Source of the DNA: CAXBCP01 sp963977005
GTDB taxonomy: Bacteria > Pseudomonadota > Alphaproteobacteria > MPNO01 > UBA830
DNA length: 64,000 nt
Assembly (NCBI GenBank): GCA_963977005.1
Contig: CAXBMQ010000003.1
Coordinates: 194,971-258,970, forward strand
Reading direction: 5' to 3'
Positions 27,948 to 36,012 of the stretch are shown here, piece by piece. A program made the translations under genes and the position numbers. Positions within the stretch are counted from its first letter, which is position 1. Every line of letters starts with the position of its first letter. The notes under the pieces were generated by a model. That model saw nothing but the letters and a program-made list of their open reading frames with translations, searched no databases and was not told the origin of the DNA.

Positions 27948-28344
27948 GCAACGCCGGACCCGCAGTCTCGTCAGTCTGACGCCGCTCATCGATGTGGTGT
28001 TTATCCTGCTGATCTTTCTGATGCTGGTCTCAAATTTCCTCGATCAATCGGCTATCGAAATATCGATGGGCGCCGCGGGAGAGGTCCATGAGCCGGAGGC
28101 GGACAGACAGCCGGTACTGCTCCGCCTCCTTGGCGCGGGCCGTGCCGAGCTGGATGGCCGGCCCGTGGAGCTTAGCGGGCTCGCCCGCGCCCTGGCAGAT
28201 GCGGTCGCGCAACAGGACACGGAGATACTCCTGGTCCGGAGCGACACAGGTGTCGAGTTGCAAGCCATTGTATCCGCCATGTCTGCCGCACGCAGCGTGC
28301 CCGGTCTGAAAATTTTCCTGGTCAGGAACGGGTCGGAAAAATGA
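27910..28344 (+). CDS. exbD: ExbD biopolymer transporter, first copy (canonical Asp)
   Basis: 144 residues with a single N-terminal span. The proton-carrying Asp28 is present in LTPLIDVVFILLIFLM. A periplasmic domain follows. Overlaps the exbB end, and its stop overlaps the start of the second exbD by 4 nt, so expression is tightly coupled. Confidence 0.92.
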   Translation: MSLSQNSLRLPNRQRRTRSLVSLTPLIDVVFILLIFLMLVSNFLDQSAIEISMGAAGEVHEPEADRQPVLLRLLGAGRAELDGRPVELSGLARALADAVAQQDTEILLVRSDTGVELQAIVSAMSAARSVPGLKIFLVRNGSEK

Positions 28345-28745
28345 AATTGCGCAGTCGAATACCCCGCGCGCGTCGGGATGAAGAACTCACGCCGCTGATC
28401 AATGTCGTCTTTCTGCTGCTGATCTTCGTCGTTCTTGCCGGAGAGGTCGTCGAGACGGCGCCTTTCCCTGTCTCGCCGCCGGACGCCAGGGGCGGTGCGG
28501 TTGCCTCTACCGGGATGACATCGGTTTACCTCGGCCCGGCGGGGCAGATATTTGCCGGCGGCAGGGTTTACCCGCCGGGCGATCTCGCGGGCCTTCTTGC
28601 AGCCCTGCCGGAAACGAAAGCGGCCCAGATGACGATCGAAGCGGATCGCGCCGTCGACGCCGTCTTGGCGATCGCGCTGGTCGAACATCTGCAAAAGGCG
28701 GGTGTAAAGCGGGTCCGGCTTGTGACGTCGGGGGAGGACGGATGA
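28341..28745 (+). CDS. ExbD biopolymer transporter, second copy with Asp-to-Asn change
   Basis: 134 residues. The transmembrane motif reads LTPLINVVFLLLIF: the essential Asp of ExbD is Asn21 (codon AAT). In E. coli, the equivalent change abolishes ExbD function, so this copy is unlikely to carry protons itself. It lies between the canonical exbD and tonB with 4-nt overlaps on both sides, which suggests a structural partner in a mixed ExbD dimer. Confidence 0.9.
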   Translation: MKLRSRIPRARRDEELTPLINVVFLLLIFVVLAGEVVETAPFPVSPPDARGGAVASTGMTSVYLGPAGQIFAGGRVYPPGDLAGLLAALPETKAAQMTIEADRAVDAVLAIALVEHLQKAGVKRVRLVTSGEDG

Positions 28746-29611
28746 TCCGGGCACAGCCCTCCCGGCCGGTCGCGGCGGTAGTCGTGGCGCTATCGCTGCA
28801 CGCCGCTGCCGCAGCAGCTATTCTTCTGGGCAGTTCCCGGCCCGATCCCGCAACGGATCAGGGGACGGGAGGCACGATGATGCTCATTGCGGCGACGGCA
28901 GCAGGCTCGTTCGCCGGATCGGGCAGACCGCAGGAGCAAGCCCCTTCCGTGCCGGACACCGAGCAACTTCCGACCGCTTCGGCGCCTGAGCCGGAAACCC
29001 AATCGGTCCAGCCGCAAAAGCCGCCGGCCCGGATCAAAGCCGAAAAACGGCCCCGGCTGGAACCGGTCGTGCAGGCCCGGGATAGCCGGCAGGTGAAGCG
29101 GCCTCCGCCCAAACCCGTGCCCGTTCCCCGGAGAAAGCCGGCTGTCCCTCAGACGGTTGTTCACAACCATCCCCCCGCGACATCTCAACGCGCGCTGCAG
29201 CACGCGAAACCAACCGGACGAGCCGTGCAGAAGACGGCGACAGACTCGCCGGCGGCGAAAAGCGGCGACGGAGGTCATGCGCGGCAGACACAGATTGCCA
29301 AGAGCGGCGGCGGAGAAATCAGTATCCATGGCGATTACCTGGCGGTCGTGCGCGACTGGTTGCATGAGCACAAGCGCTATCCCCGACGGGCTAGGCTGCG
29401 CATGCTCCAGGGCAAGGCAATAATAGGTTTCGTGATAGACCGGTCCGGAAATGTGGTTTCGTACGAATTGCGTGACAGCACTGGACATGACGTCCTCGAC
29501 CGGGAGGTGATCGCCATGATCCGTCGCGCCTCCCCTATGCCGCCATTTCCGCAGGGAATCGCAAAAAAGCAGATGCGTTTCAACGTGCCCGTTTCATTCG
29601 ATATGCGTTGA
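28742..29611 (+). CDS. tonB: TonB energy-transducing protein
   Basis: 289 residues. N-terminal membrane anchor (about 8-28, with the SxxxH-type SLHAAAAAAI segment), a Pro/Lys/Arg-rich periplasmic spacer (about 55-195), and a C-terminal TonB domain (WLHEHKRYPRRARLRMLQGK, GFVIDRSGNVVSYEL, ending NVPVSFDMR). Last gene of the haem cluster; it probably serves mainly the cluster's own receptor. Confidence 0.92.
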   Translation: MIRAQPSRPVAAVVVALSLHAAAAAAILLGSSRPDPATDQGTGGTMMLIAATAAGSFAGSGRPQEQAPSVPDTEQLPTASAPEPETQSVQPQKPPARIKAEKRPRLEPVVQARDSRQVKRPPPKPVPVPRRKPAVPQTVVHNHPPATSQRALQHAKPTGRAVQKTATDSPAAKSGDGGHARQTQIAKSGGGEISIHGDYLAVVRDWLHEHKRYPRRARLRMLQGKAIIGFVIDRSGNVVSYELRDSTGHDVLDREVIAMIRRASPMPPFPQGIAKKQMRFNVPVSFDMR

Positions 29612-29679
29612 CAGAATACTTGTCCCGAGCCGTTGTCAGATCGCGCACATTCCTATACGAGTGACCCGGTGGCGGTGAG

Positions 29680-29698
29680 AGTCCCTCTCCCGCTATCA
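29680..29698 (+). repeat. attR-like copy of tRNA-Met 3' end
   Basis: Exact 16-base repeat of the tRNA core (29680-29695), then TCA where the tRNA has CCA. The upstream part of a tRNA is absent here, so this is an isolated 3' fragment, as left at the distal end of a tRNA-integrated element. Confidence 0.75.
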
Positions 29699-29705
29699 AT
29701 TCACA

Positions 29706-29742
29706 ACCCTTGCCGGGCTGGCGCCGGGCAGGGGTTTGTTTT
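29706..29742 (+). terminator. Terminator downstream of attR (possible original tRNA terminator)
   Basis: Long stem ACCCTTGCCGGGC / GCCGGGCAGGGGT with one mismatch and one wobble, then TTGTTTT. Lying right after the tRNA fragment, it may be the ancestral tRNA-Met terminator displaced by the insertion. Confidence 0.7.
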
Positions 29743-29776
29743 GGTCCGGATTCGAAAAGCGGGAGCAGCAGAAATC

Positions 29777-30007
29777 ATGGCAGGACGGAATAAAAAGGCG
29801 GCGAAGGCGTCCTTTCAGACTTTCAACGTTGTTTACGCGGATGACAGCCTGAGCTCGAACCGCCGTGTGCCGGCCGAACTTCTTGAAAATCCCTATGGCG
29901 AAGACGTTATGGATCTCGCCCGGCTGGCGATCGAAAAGCAGGACGACGAGATCGCCCAGCGGTCGGGTGTCCGTAAGCCTCGGATCAAGTCCGTCAAACC
30001 GGTCTGA
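29777..30007 (+). CDS. Small basic protein of unknown function
   Basis: 76 residues from the ATG at 29777 (GGAGCAG upstream). An in-frame start at 29633 would run through the tRNA fragment and terminator and is rejected. Lysine-rich N-terminus (AGRNKKAAKAS), then NVVYADDSLSSNRRVPAE and a charged C-terminus (EIAQRSGVRKPRIKSVK). It resembles small proteins I recall beside tRNA-Met in other alphaproteobacteria, suggesting it marks the original locus; this needs a database comparison. Confidence 0.7.
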   Translation: MAGRNKKAAKASFQTFNVVYADDSLSSNRRVPAELLENPYGEDVMDLARLAIEKQDDEIAQRSGVRKPRIKSVKPV

Positions 30008-30025
30008 TCGGTTCGGCCGAAGCCC

Positions 30026-31687
30026 CTAGGCGGCGAGCCGGCCCTTCAGGTGGTCGGCGAGACGCAGTGCCAGGGCAATGATCGTCAGGGTCGGGTTTGC
30101 CGAGCCGATGGTGGGAAAGACGGAACTTCCGGCAACCGACAGGTTCGCGACGCCAAACACCTGACAATCCGCATCGACCACGCCCCGGGCCGGGTCATGC
30201 GCCATCCGTGTGGTGCCCGAATGATGACGTCCGGGCTCGAGAATGCGCGAGAAGTCGCCGCGGTAGAGATACAGCGCGTCCTCATCCAGCCATGGCGCCT
30301 TGTGCACCCGGCCGATTCCCTGTCGCCCAAACTCCTCCGCCAGCAGTGCCGGCATCTGTGCGAAAGTGCGGCGGTCCAGTTCGGAAAGCCGCCAGTCGAT
30401 ACGGGCGCGCGGCATGCCGAGTGTGTCTTTCGCGTCTGCAAGCGTGATGCGGCTTGCGCGGTTGGGAACCTGTTCGGCGATGGCGAACAGAACCGGCAGG
30501 TGCGGCGGACTTTTGCCCTGCACCAGGTTTTTGACCGCCGGCACCGCGGTGTCGAGATTGCGCAGGATGTCGAGCAGGTAACTACCGTAGCTATCGCCGG
30601 CAAGACTGCCGTCGCGTTCGACGGCTTCGTAAACGGCGCGGACGCCCTCGTCGACCCGCGACCAGTCGCCCCGGACAAACAGGGCCGCCGCCCCGGTGCC
30701 GTTTCGCTTCTTGGCGGCCGCCGACGGGCTGAGCGCCGCCTGGAACATGACCGGATCCGCGTCGGGTCCGGCCTTGGCGAGGGGATGTCCCGCGCGGTCC
30801 GGGGTGATCTCGGCATATTGGGCGAGCAGGCGCTGCGGATTTTCCGAGACAAGCAGGGAGCCGACGGAATCGTATAGATGGTCCATGAAATACCGGCCGA
30901 CGAGGTCGCGGCCGTTGCCGACGCCGCGCCGGTCGATATCGTTTGAAGCGAGCAACAGACGGGCGTTCTCTATGCCCCCGCCTGCCAGCACGTAATGCCG
31001 GGCCGTGACACGGCCGGTTTTCCCCGCCAGCGATGCCACTTTGACATGATCGACCGATGCCGCGTTTGCCGCGAGGCCGATATTGGTGACATTCGCATTG
31101 AACAGCACCGTGACGTTCGGGGCCGCTTTCAGCGCGTTTTCGTAGCGGTCGCCGAAGCGCGTCGGCGGGCTGAACTGATAGAACCTGTTAACCAGGTTCT
31201 TTGGGTCGAACGCGTAAGGTTGCGTATCGGTGCGCCGCCACAGGCTGTCGTCATAGACATACGGGCCGATTTCGCAGACTGCCTGGGCGCGCGGATAGAA
31301 TTTCGACAGTTCGCCCCATCCGATGGGCCAGCCGCTATCGGGAATCCAGTCGTGTTTTTCGAGGTCCTCCGGGTCGAGCGGCACGCAGTATCCGCCCCAG
31401 TGATTGGTGCTGCCGCCGAAATAGCGCAGCCGGCTGTGGAGCGCCGGTACGCCGTAATGGACACCTTCCCTGATGCTGCGGGCGCGTTTTCGTGCCGGTT
31501 GGGCCGCCCCGGCATATAGCTGTTGCGTGGCGTCTTCGGGTTCGCGCGCGCTCTCGATCACGCAGACGTTGATCGCGGTGCCGATAAACTCGCGCGCCAT
31601 CGATATTCCCGCCGCCCCGCCGCCGATAATGCAGAGATCGCAATCGGCCGTGTGGCCTTCCGGCAGTTTGCGCAAATCGGCGAACAT
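30026..31687 (-). CDS. GMC-family FAD oxidoreductase
   Basis: 553 residues from the ATG at 31687. FAD-binding IIGGGAAGISMARE near the N-terminus, YFGGSTNHWGGYC, and the C-terminal GMC motif HHSGTTRMAHD followed by GSSVFPTIGSANPTLTIIAL. It oxidises an alcohol or sugar. The upstream gene encodes a small Tat-signal protein whose stop lies 1 nt before this start, so the pair likely works together, as in dehydrogenases that have a small exported subunit. This subunit itself lacks a signal peptide. Confidence 0.9.
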   Translation of the reverse strand: MFADLRKLPEGHTADCDLCIIGGGAAGISMAREFIGTAINVCVIESAREPEDATQQLYAGAAQPARKRARSIREGVHYGVPALHSRLRYFGGSTNHWGGYCVPLDPEDLEKHDWIPDSGWPIGWGELSKFYPRAQAVCEIGPYVYDDSLWRRTDTQPYAFDPKNLVNRFYQFSPPTRFGDRYENALKAAPNVTVLFNANVTNIGLAANAASVDHVKVASLAGKTGRVTARHYVLAGGGIENARLLLASNDIDRRGVGNGRDLVGRYFMDHLYDSVGSLLVSENPQRLLAQYAEITPDRAGHPLAKAGPDADPVMFQAALSPSAAAKKRNGTGAAALFVRGDWSRVDEGVRAVYEAVERDGSLAGDSYGSYLLDILRNLDTAVPAVKNLVQGKSPPHLPVLFAIAEQVPNRASRITLADAKDTLGMPRARIDWRLSELDRRTFAQMPALLAEEFGRQGIGRVHKAPWLDEDALYLYRGDFSRILEPGRHHSGTTRMAHDPARGVVDADCQVFGVANLSVAGSSVFPTIGSANPTLTIIALALRLADHLKGRLAA

Positions 31688-31688
31688 G

Positions 31689-32090
31689 TCAGGCCGCCCT
31701 GTAAAGCGCGACGACAGCCAGGGTGTCGGCTTCGCTACGGGCGAGAATCCACCCATCGAGAGTTACGGTGTCGCCGGCGGCGAAATCGATTTCGCGCAGC
31801 GCCTGAAGCCGGCTGCGGACCCGATCGGCGGTTGGCGCGGATGCTGTGTCCAGCGGTCCGAACAGTCTGCCGGGAAGGGTAAGCGCTATATCGGCGGTCC
31901 GGTACCGGCGAAGCGCCGCCGCGCCGAGGCGCCGTGTCGCCGGGTTGTCCGGGATCGTGTCGAGCAAAATCCGAATCGATGCGCTGTAGTCGGCGTCGGA
32001 TAGAAGCGGCGCCGACCGCGCCCGCGTTGCGAGAAAAGGCAGCAATGCGGTCGAGGTCAGGTAGCCGAGAAATTTACGTCGTTTATTCAT
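31689..32090 (-). CDS. Small Tat-signal protein, probable partner of the GMC oxidoreductase
   Basis: 133 residues. A twin-arginine-type signal is visible: KRRKFLGYLTSTALLPFLATRARSA. The rest is a helical, Arg/Ala-rich domain (about 30-105) with no cysteine. Known analogy: the third subunit of gluconate-2-dehydrogenase-type and other GMC complexes carries the Tat signal and pilots the catalytic subunit out by hitch-hiking. That role is inferred from signal, size and 1-nt spacing, not from sequence match. Confidence 0.7.
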   Translation of the reverse strand: MNKRRKFLGYLTSTALLPFLATRARSAPLLSDADYSASIRILLDTIPDNPATRRLGAAALRRYRTADIALTLPGRLFGPLDTASAPTADRVRSRLQALREIDFAAGDTVTLDGWILARSEADTLAVVALYRAA

Positions 32091-32258
32091 TCTCTGTTGA
32101 AATCTCTATTGAATTCCAGGGGATTCAGAGAGTGCCACCGGCACGTTTGAGGATCTCTTTGTCGGCCAAATGGCCGGGCGGTGCAAGCGTATCGCGCCGG
32201 CGCGGCATCGCAGGTTCGTCTGTTGCATCGCGCCGGTTTCCAGCGATAATCCGCGCAC

Positions 32259-32933
32259 ATGATACTTCGGTCAAACCTACCCAGATTACGCGACATCTGC
32301 CGCGATGCACCCCGTGTGCTCGATGTCGGCGGGTGGCATAATCCGTTCAATCTGGCGACGCATGTTCTCGACATCATGCCTTATGACACGCGGCGTCGGG
32401 AAGATGCGCTCGACCCCGAGGACGCGGAGCGGTTCACCCGCGACACCTGGCAAATTCACGATGCCTGCGCGGGAGACTGGCCCTGGCCGGATGATTTTTT
32501 CGATTACGCGGTCTGTTCGCACACGCTCGAGGATATTCGAGACCCGATTGTTGTCGCGCGCGAACTCGCCCGTGTGTCCAAGGCGGGATATGTCGAGGTG
32601 CCGTCGCGCGCGCGGGAGATTTTCGTGAAAGACCGGTTCTCCCGGATAAAAATGATCTTTGGCAAACTGCCCGAAATCGGCTTTCCGCATCACCGATGGT
32701 TCTGCGAGCTGAACGACGGCGAGCTGCACTTTTTTCACAAGGGGCAGGAAGTGGGGATGGATCGCGACTGCTACATCACCCGCGGCGAGCTCGGGCGGAA
32801 AATGACCGAGGCCGAATCCGGCATCGGCCTGTTCTGGACCGGCAGCTTTACGGCGCGGGAAATCATCATCGGCGCGCATGAGTCGCTCGCCGAGAAAAAG
32901 GTCCAGTTTCTCAAACAACTTAAGGCGGGCTAG
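32259..32933 (+). CDS. Class I SAM-dependent methyltransferase-like protein
   Basis: 224 residues. Motif I is VLDVGGWHNPF, and the post-motif segment FFDYAVCSHTLEDIRDP corresponds to the methyltransferase_11 acidic strand and downstream helix. The remainder (FVKDRFSRIKMIFG, HHRWFCELNDGELHFFHK) is not typical of well-known subfamilies. It is followed 2 nt later by a TylF-like methyltransferase, so both may decorate a polysaccharide or small molecule. Confidence 0.75.
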   Translation: MILRSNLPRLRDICRDAPRVLDVGGWHNPFNLATHVLDIMPYDTRRREDALDPEDAERFTRDTWQIHDACAGDWPWPDDFFDYAVCSHTLEDIRDPIVVARELARVSKAGYVEVPSRAREIFVKDRFSRIKMIFGKLPEIGFPHHRWFCELNDGELHFFHKGQEVGMDRDCYITRGELGRKMTEAESGIGLFWTGSFTAREIIIGAHESLAEKKVQFLKQLKAG

Positions 32934-32935
32934 AC

Positions 32936-33688
32936 GTGCGGGGTGTGCTCAACAGGCTGGTGCGGCCGTTCGGTTACGAGGTTGTCCGCCCGCGGAAGAA
33001 GATCGATCCGGATATTCTGTCGGACGACGATTTCCTGCGCATACTCGAGGTGTGCCAGCCCTTCACCATGACGTCGGTTGAACGGATGTACGGGCTGTAT
33101 CAGTCGGTGAAATATATCGTCAGCCGCGACGTGCCGGGCGATATCGTCGAATGCGGCGTGTGGATGGGCGGCAGTGCGATGGTGGCCGCCATGACGCTCG
33201 ACCTCGTCGGCGATACGTCACGCAACCTGCATCTCTACGATACGTTCGAGGGCATGACGCCGCCGACCGAACAGGATGTCAATTACCAGGGCGTCCACGC
33301 CAACGATTTTCTCGACCCGGGCGACCGCATCGACGGCGAATCGAACGTCTGGGCCTATGCATCGCTTGAAATGGTGCGCAGGAATCTCGACCTGACGGGC
33401 CTGCCGCGCGACCGGTTCCATCTGGTCAAGGGCCGGGTCGAGGACACCATTCCCGACAGCATGCCGGAAGCAATATCGGTGCTGCGCCTCGATACGGACT
33501 GGTACGAATCCACCGCGCATGAACTGAAGCACATGTACCCGGTGCTGTCGCCGGGCGGTGCGCTGATCATCGACGATTACGGCCATTGGCGCGGGTCGCG
33601 CGAGGCGACGGACGAATATTTCGCCGCCGAGGGCGCGATCCTGCTCAACCGGCTCGATTATTCCGGCCGGATCGGCATCAAGGGCTGA
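32936..33688 (+). CDS. TylF/MycF family O-methyltransferase
   Basis: 250 residues from GTG 32936. Family motifs: ERMYGLYQSVKYIV, GDIVECGVWMGGSAM (SAM binding), HLYDTFEGMTPPTEQD, VLRLDTDWYESTAHELKHMYP and LIIDDYGHW with the metal-binding Asp residues. TylF-type enzymes methylate sugar hydroxyls of macrolides; bacterial homologues occur widely in surface polysaccharide clusters. Co-transcribed with the preceding methyltransferase. Confidence 0.88.
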   Translation: MRGVLNRLVRPFGYEVVRPRKKIDPDILSDDDFLRILEVCQPFTMTSVERMYGLYQSVKYIVSRDVPGDIVECGVWMGGSAMVAAMTLDLVGDTSRNLHLYDTFEGMTPPTEQDVNYQGVHANDFLDPGDRIDGESNVWAYASLEMVRRNLDLTGLPRDRFHLVKGRVEDTIPDSMPEAISVLRLDTDWYESTAHELKHMYPVLSPGGALIIDDYGHWRGSREATDEYFAAEGAILLNRLDYSGRIGIKG

Positions 33689-33701
33689 CCGCCGCGGGCG
33701 C

Positions 33702-34148
33702 TCAGCGCCGGACGTCGCGGATCGTTCTTTCCAGGAAATCGAGGAATTTCGACCGGTCTTTCCGGTCGAAGGGCCGCGGGCCGCCGGTTACCGCGCCCGC
33801 GGAGCGTAAATCCGTCATCAGGTTGCGCGTCGCGAGGACGCTGCCGATGGAGTTTTCATCCAGCGGCTCACCGTTGGGCCGCACGACGCGGGCGCCGGTT
33901 TCGATACAGCGCGCCGCCAGCGGGATATCGTTGGTAACGCAAATATCCTTTTCACCGATCCGCTCGGCAATCCAGTCATCCGCGGCGTCCGAGCCCTGTG
34001 TCACGATCGTCGTGGTCACCAGCGGGTGGGGGGTCGGCCGGATTCCGCCATCGCTGACCATGTGGACCGCCAGATTGTGACGTTCCGCGACGCGCACGAT
34101 CTCGTCCTTGACGGGGCAGGCATCGGCGTCGACGTAAATTTCGGTCAT
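33702..34148 (-). CDS. YaiI/YqxD (UPF0178) family protein
   Basis: 148 residues from the ATG at 34148. The conserved opening IYVDADACPVKDEI, VTQGSDAADDWIAERI and CVTNDIPLAARCIETGA are diagnostic of this PIN-like family. Its biochemical role is not established. An upstream in-frame start at 34193 is rejected. Converges on the methyltransferase gene. Confidence 0.93.
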   Translation of the reverse strand: MTEIYVDADACPVKDEIVRVAERHNLAVHMVSDGGIRPTPHPLVTTTIVTQGSDAADDWIAERIGEKDICVTNDIPLAARCIETGARVVRPNGEPLDENSIGSVLATRNLMTDLRSAGAVTGGPRPFDRKDRSKFLDFLERTIRDVRR

Positions 34149-34295
34149 GTCCTTGTTTCCGGTTCCCGGTGGTCCGGCGCTCATTCGCGCCAAAACTTAG
34201 ATATCATACTATTCTATCGCGCCCCGGCCCCTTAGAATACGCCCTTCAGGAAGCGGTGCCGAAACGCCGCAGAGTCGCAAGGAGAAGCTGACGGC

Positions 34296-35924
34296 ATGGC
34301 CGGGACAAAAGAATACGATTACGTGATTGTGGGCGCGGGCAGCGCCGGGAGTTTGCTGGCCTACCGCCTCGGCGCGGACCCGAATAACCGCATACTGGTC
34401 CTGGAGGCCGGCGGTCCCGATACGGACCCGCTGATTCATATTCCGCTCGGGCTCGGCAAGATGCATGAAAAGCGTGCGCATGACTGGGGATACGATACCG
34501 AGCCCGAGGCAAACCTCAACGGCCGCGAGATCGAAGCGATGCGGGGCAAGGTCGTCGGCGGCTCTTCGTCGATCAACGTGATGGCCTATGTGCGGGGCCA
34601 TCGGGGGGACTACGACCGCTGGGCCGCGAATGGGGCGGCGGGCTGGTCCTATGCCGATGTGCTGCCCTATTTCAGGCGCATGGAAAGCTGGGAAAAAGGC
34701 GAGGATGACTGGCGCGGCGGCGAGGGACCGCTGCATACGCAGAGCGCGAAATCCGACGATCCTCTCTGGGACGCGTGGATCGAAGCGGGGAATGCCATGG
34801 GGTTCGGCTTCACCGAGGATTACAACGGCGAGAAACAGGAAGGGCTGGGCCGCAGCCAGTCGACCATCCATCAGGGGCGCCGCCACAGTGCCGCCACGGC
34901 GTTCCTGCGCCCGGCGCTGCGGCGCGGCAACGTGACCTTGCAGGACAGCACCCATGTCACCCGCGTCGTGATGGAGGGCAACCGGGCGACCGGCGTGGCC
35001 TATTCGCGGCTCGGCAAGACGGAAGTCGTTCGCGCGGCCAAGGAAGTCATTCTGTCCGGCGGTGTCTTCAATTCCCCGCAATTGCTGATGCTGTCGGGGA
35101 TCGGCCCCGGCGACCATCTGCGCAGCGTGGGGATCGAGCCGGTGATCGAGTCCCCCTATGTCGGCCGGAACCTTCAGGATCACCTGGCCGTTCAGCCGAC
35201 GGCAACCCGGCCGGAGGCGGGGCCTTTCCGCAAGACCATGCGGTTCGACCGGATGGCGCTCGCGATCGTCCGCGCCCATCTGTTCGGGACGGGCCCCGCA
35301 ACCGTGCTGCCGGGCGGTCTGCACGGTTTTATCAAAACGCGCGCCGACCTGTCGGCGACCGATATCCAGTTCCTGTTCCGCGGTGCGCCGGGCAACGCCC
35401 ATATGTGGTTCCCGGGCGTCAAACGCGCCTATACGGACGGCTTCGGTTTGCGCCCGGTGCTGCTGCATCCCGAAAGCCGGGGCGAGGTCCTGCTACGCTC
35501 GGCCGATCCGTTCGACAAGGTGCGTATCCGCCAGAATTTCCTGTCGGTGCCGCAGGATCTGGAAACGCTGCGCACCGGCGTCAAACTGGCGCGCGAGATG
35601 ATGCACCAGCCCGCAATGGACGCATTCCGCGGCGTTGAGACGGCGCCGGGGCCCAACGTCAAGTCCGATGCGGAACTGGATGAATGGATCCGGCGGATGG
35701 CGATCACCGCGCATCATCCGTCCTGCACGGCGCCGATGGGGACAGGCTCGGAAGCGGTGCTCGACACCGAATGCCGGGTAAAGGGCGCCGAAAACCTGCG
35801 CGTCGTTGATGCGTCCGCGATGCCCGACCTTGTGTCCGGCAACATCCACGCGGCGGTGCTGGTGATCGCCGAAAAGGTCAGCGACCACATGCTCGGAAAG
35901 CCGTATCTGGCACCCGCGGCATGA
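34296..35924 (+). CDS. GMC-family choline/alcohol dehydrogenase
   Basis: 542 residues. FAD motif YVIVGAGSAGSLLAYRL, LEAGG, RGKVVGGSSSINVMAYVRG (GMC signature 1), GVFNSPQLLMLSGIG (signature 2), C-terminal catalytic HH in AHHPSCTAPMG and NIHAAVLVIAE. It oxidises a primary alcohol or choline-like substrate to the aldehyde. First gene of a long plus-strand run that continues with a TRAP transporter, which may import its substrate. Confidence 0.93.
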   Translation: MAGTKEYDYVIVGAGSAGSLLAYRLGADPNNRILVLEAGGPDTDPLIHIPLGLGKMHEKRAHDWGYDTEPEANLNGREIEAMRGKVVGGSSSINVMAYVRGHRGDYDRWAANGAAGWSYADVLPYFRRMESWEKGEDDWRGGEGPLHTQSAKSDDPLWDAWIEAGNAMGFGFTEDYNGEKQEGLGRSQSTIHQGRRHSAATAFLRPALRRGNVTLQDSTHVTRVVMEGNRATGVAYSRLGKTEVVRAAKEVILSGGVFNSPQLLMLSGIGPGDHLRSVGIEPVIESPYVGRNLQDHLAVQPTATRPEAGPFRKTMRFDRMALAIVRAHLFGTGPATVLPGGLHGFIKTRADLSATDIQFLFRGAPGNAHMWFPGVKRAYTDGFGLRPVLLHPESRGEVLLRSADPFDKVRIRQNFLSVPQDLETLRTGVKLAREMMHQPAMDAFRGVETAPGPNVKSDAELDEWIRRMAITAHHPSCTAPMGTGSEAVLDTECRVKGAENLRVVDASAMPDLVSGNIHAAVLVIAEKVSDHMLGKPYLAPAA

Positions 35925-36012
35925 CAGCCTGATCGTGTCGGGATAAGAAAAGAAACGCGTCGGGGATGGGAACCTGAAGATGTTTGTTGAACAATCAAAA
36001 TGGAGACTCGCG

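Larger units (their letters stand above)
20618..29698. mobile_element. Putative tRNA-Met genomic island carrying haem uptake and TonB genes
   Basis: About 9.1 kb lies between the intact tRNA-Met and an isolated copy of its 3' end. It contains exactly one functional block: hemP, haem receptor, hemS, hmuTUV, exbB, exbD, exbD and tonB, all on the plus strand. Each end has its own terminator after the tRNA-like sequence. No integrase or transposase gene is inside, so if it is an island it is immobile now or mobilised in trans. Repeats are seen directly; the island interpretation is inferred. Confidence 0.6.
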
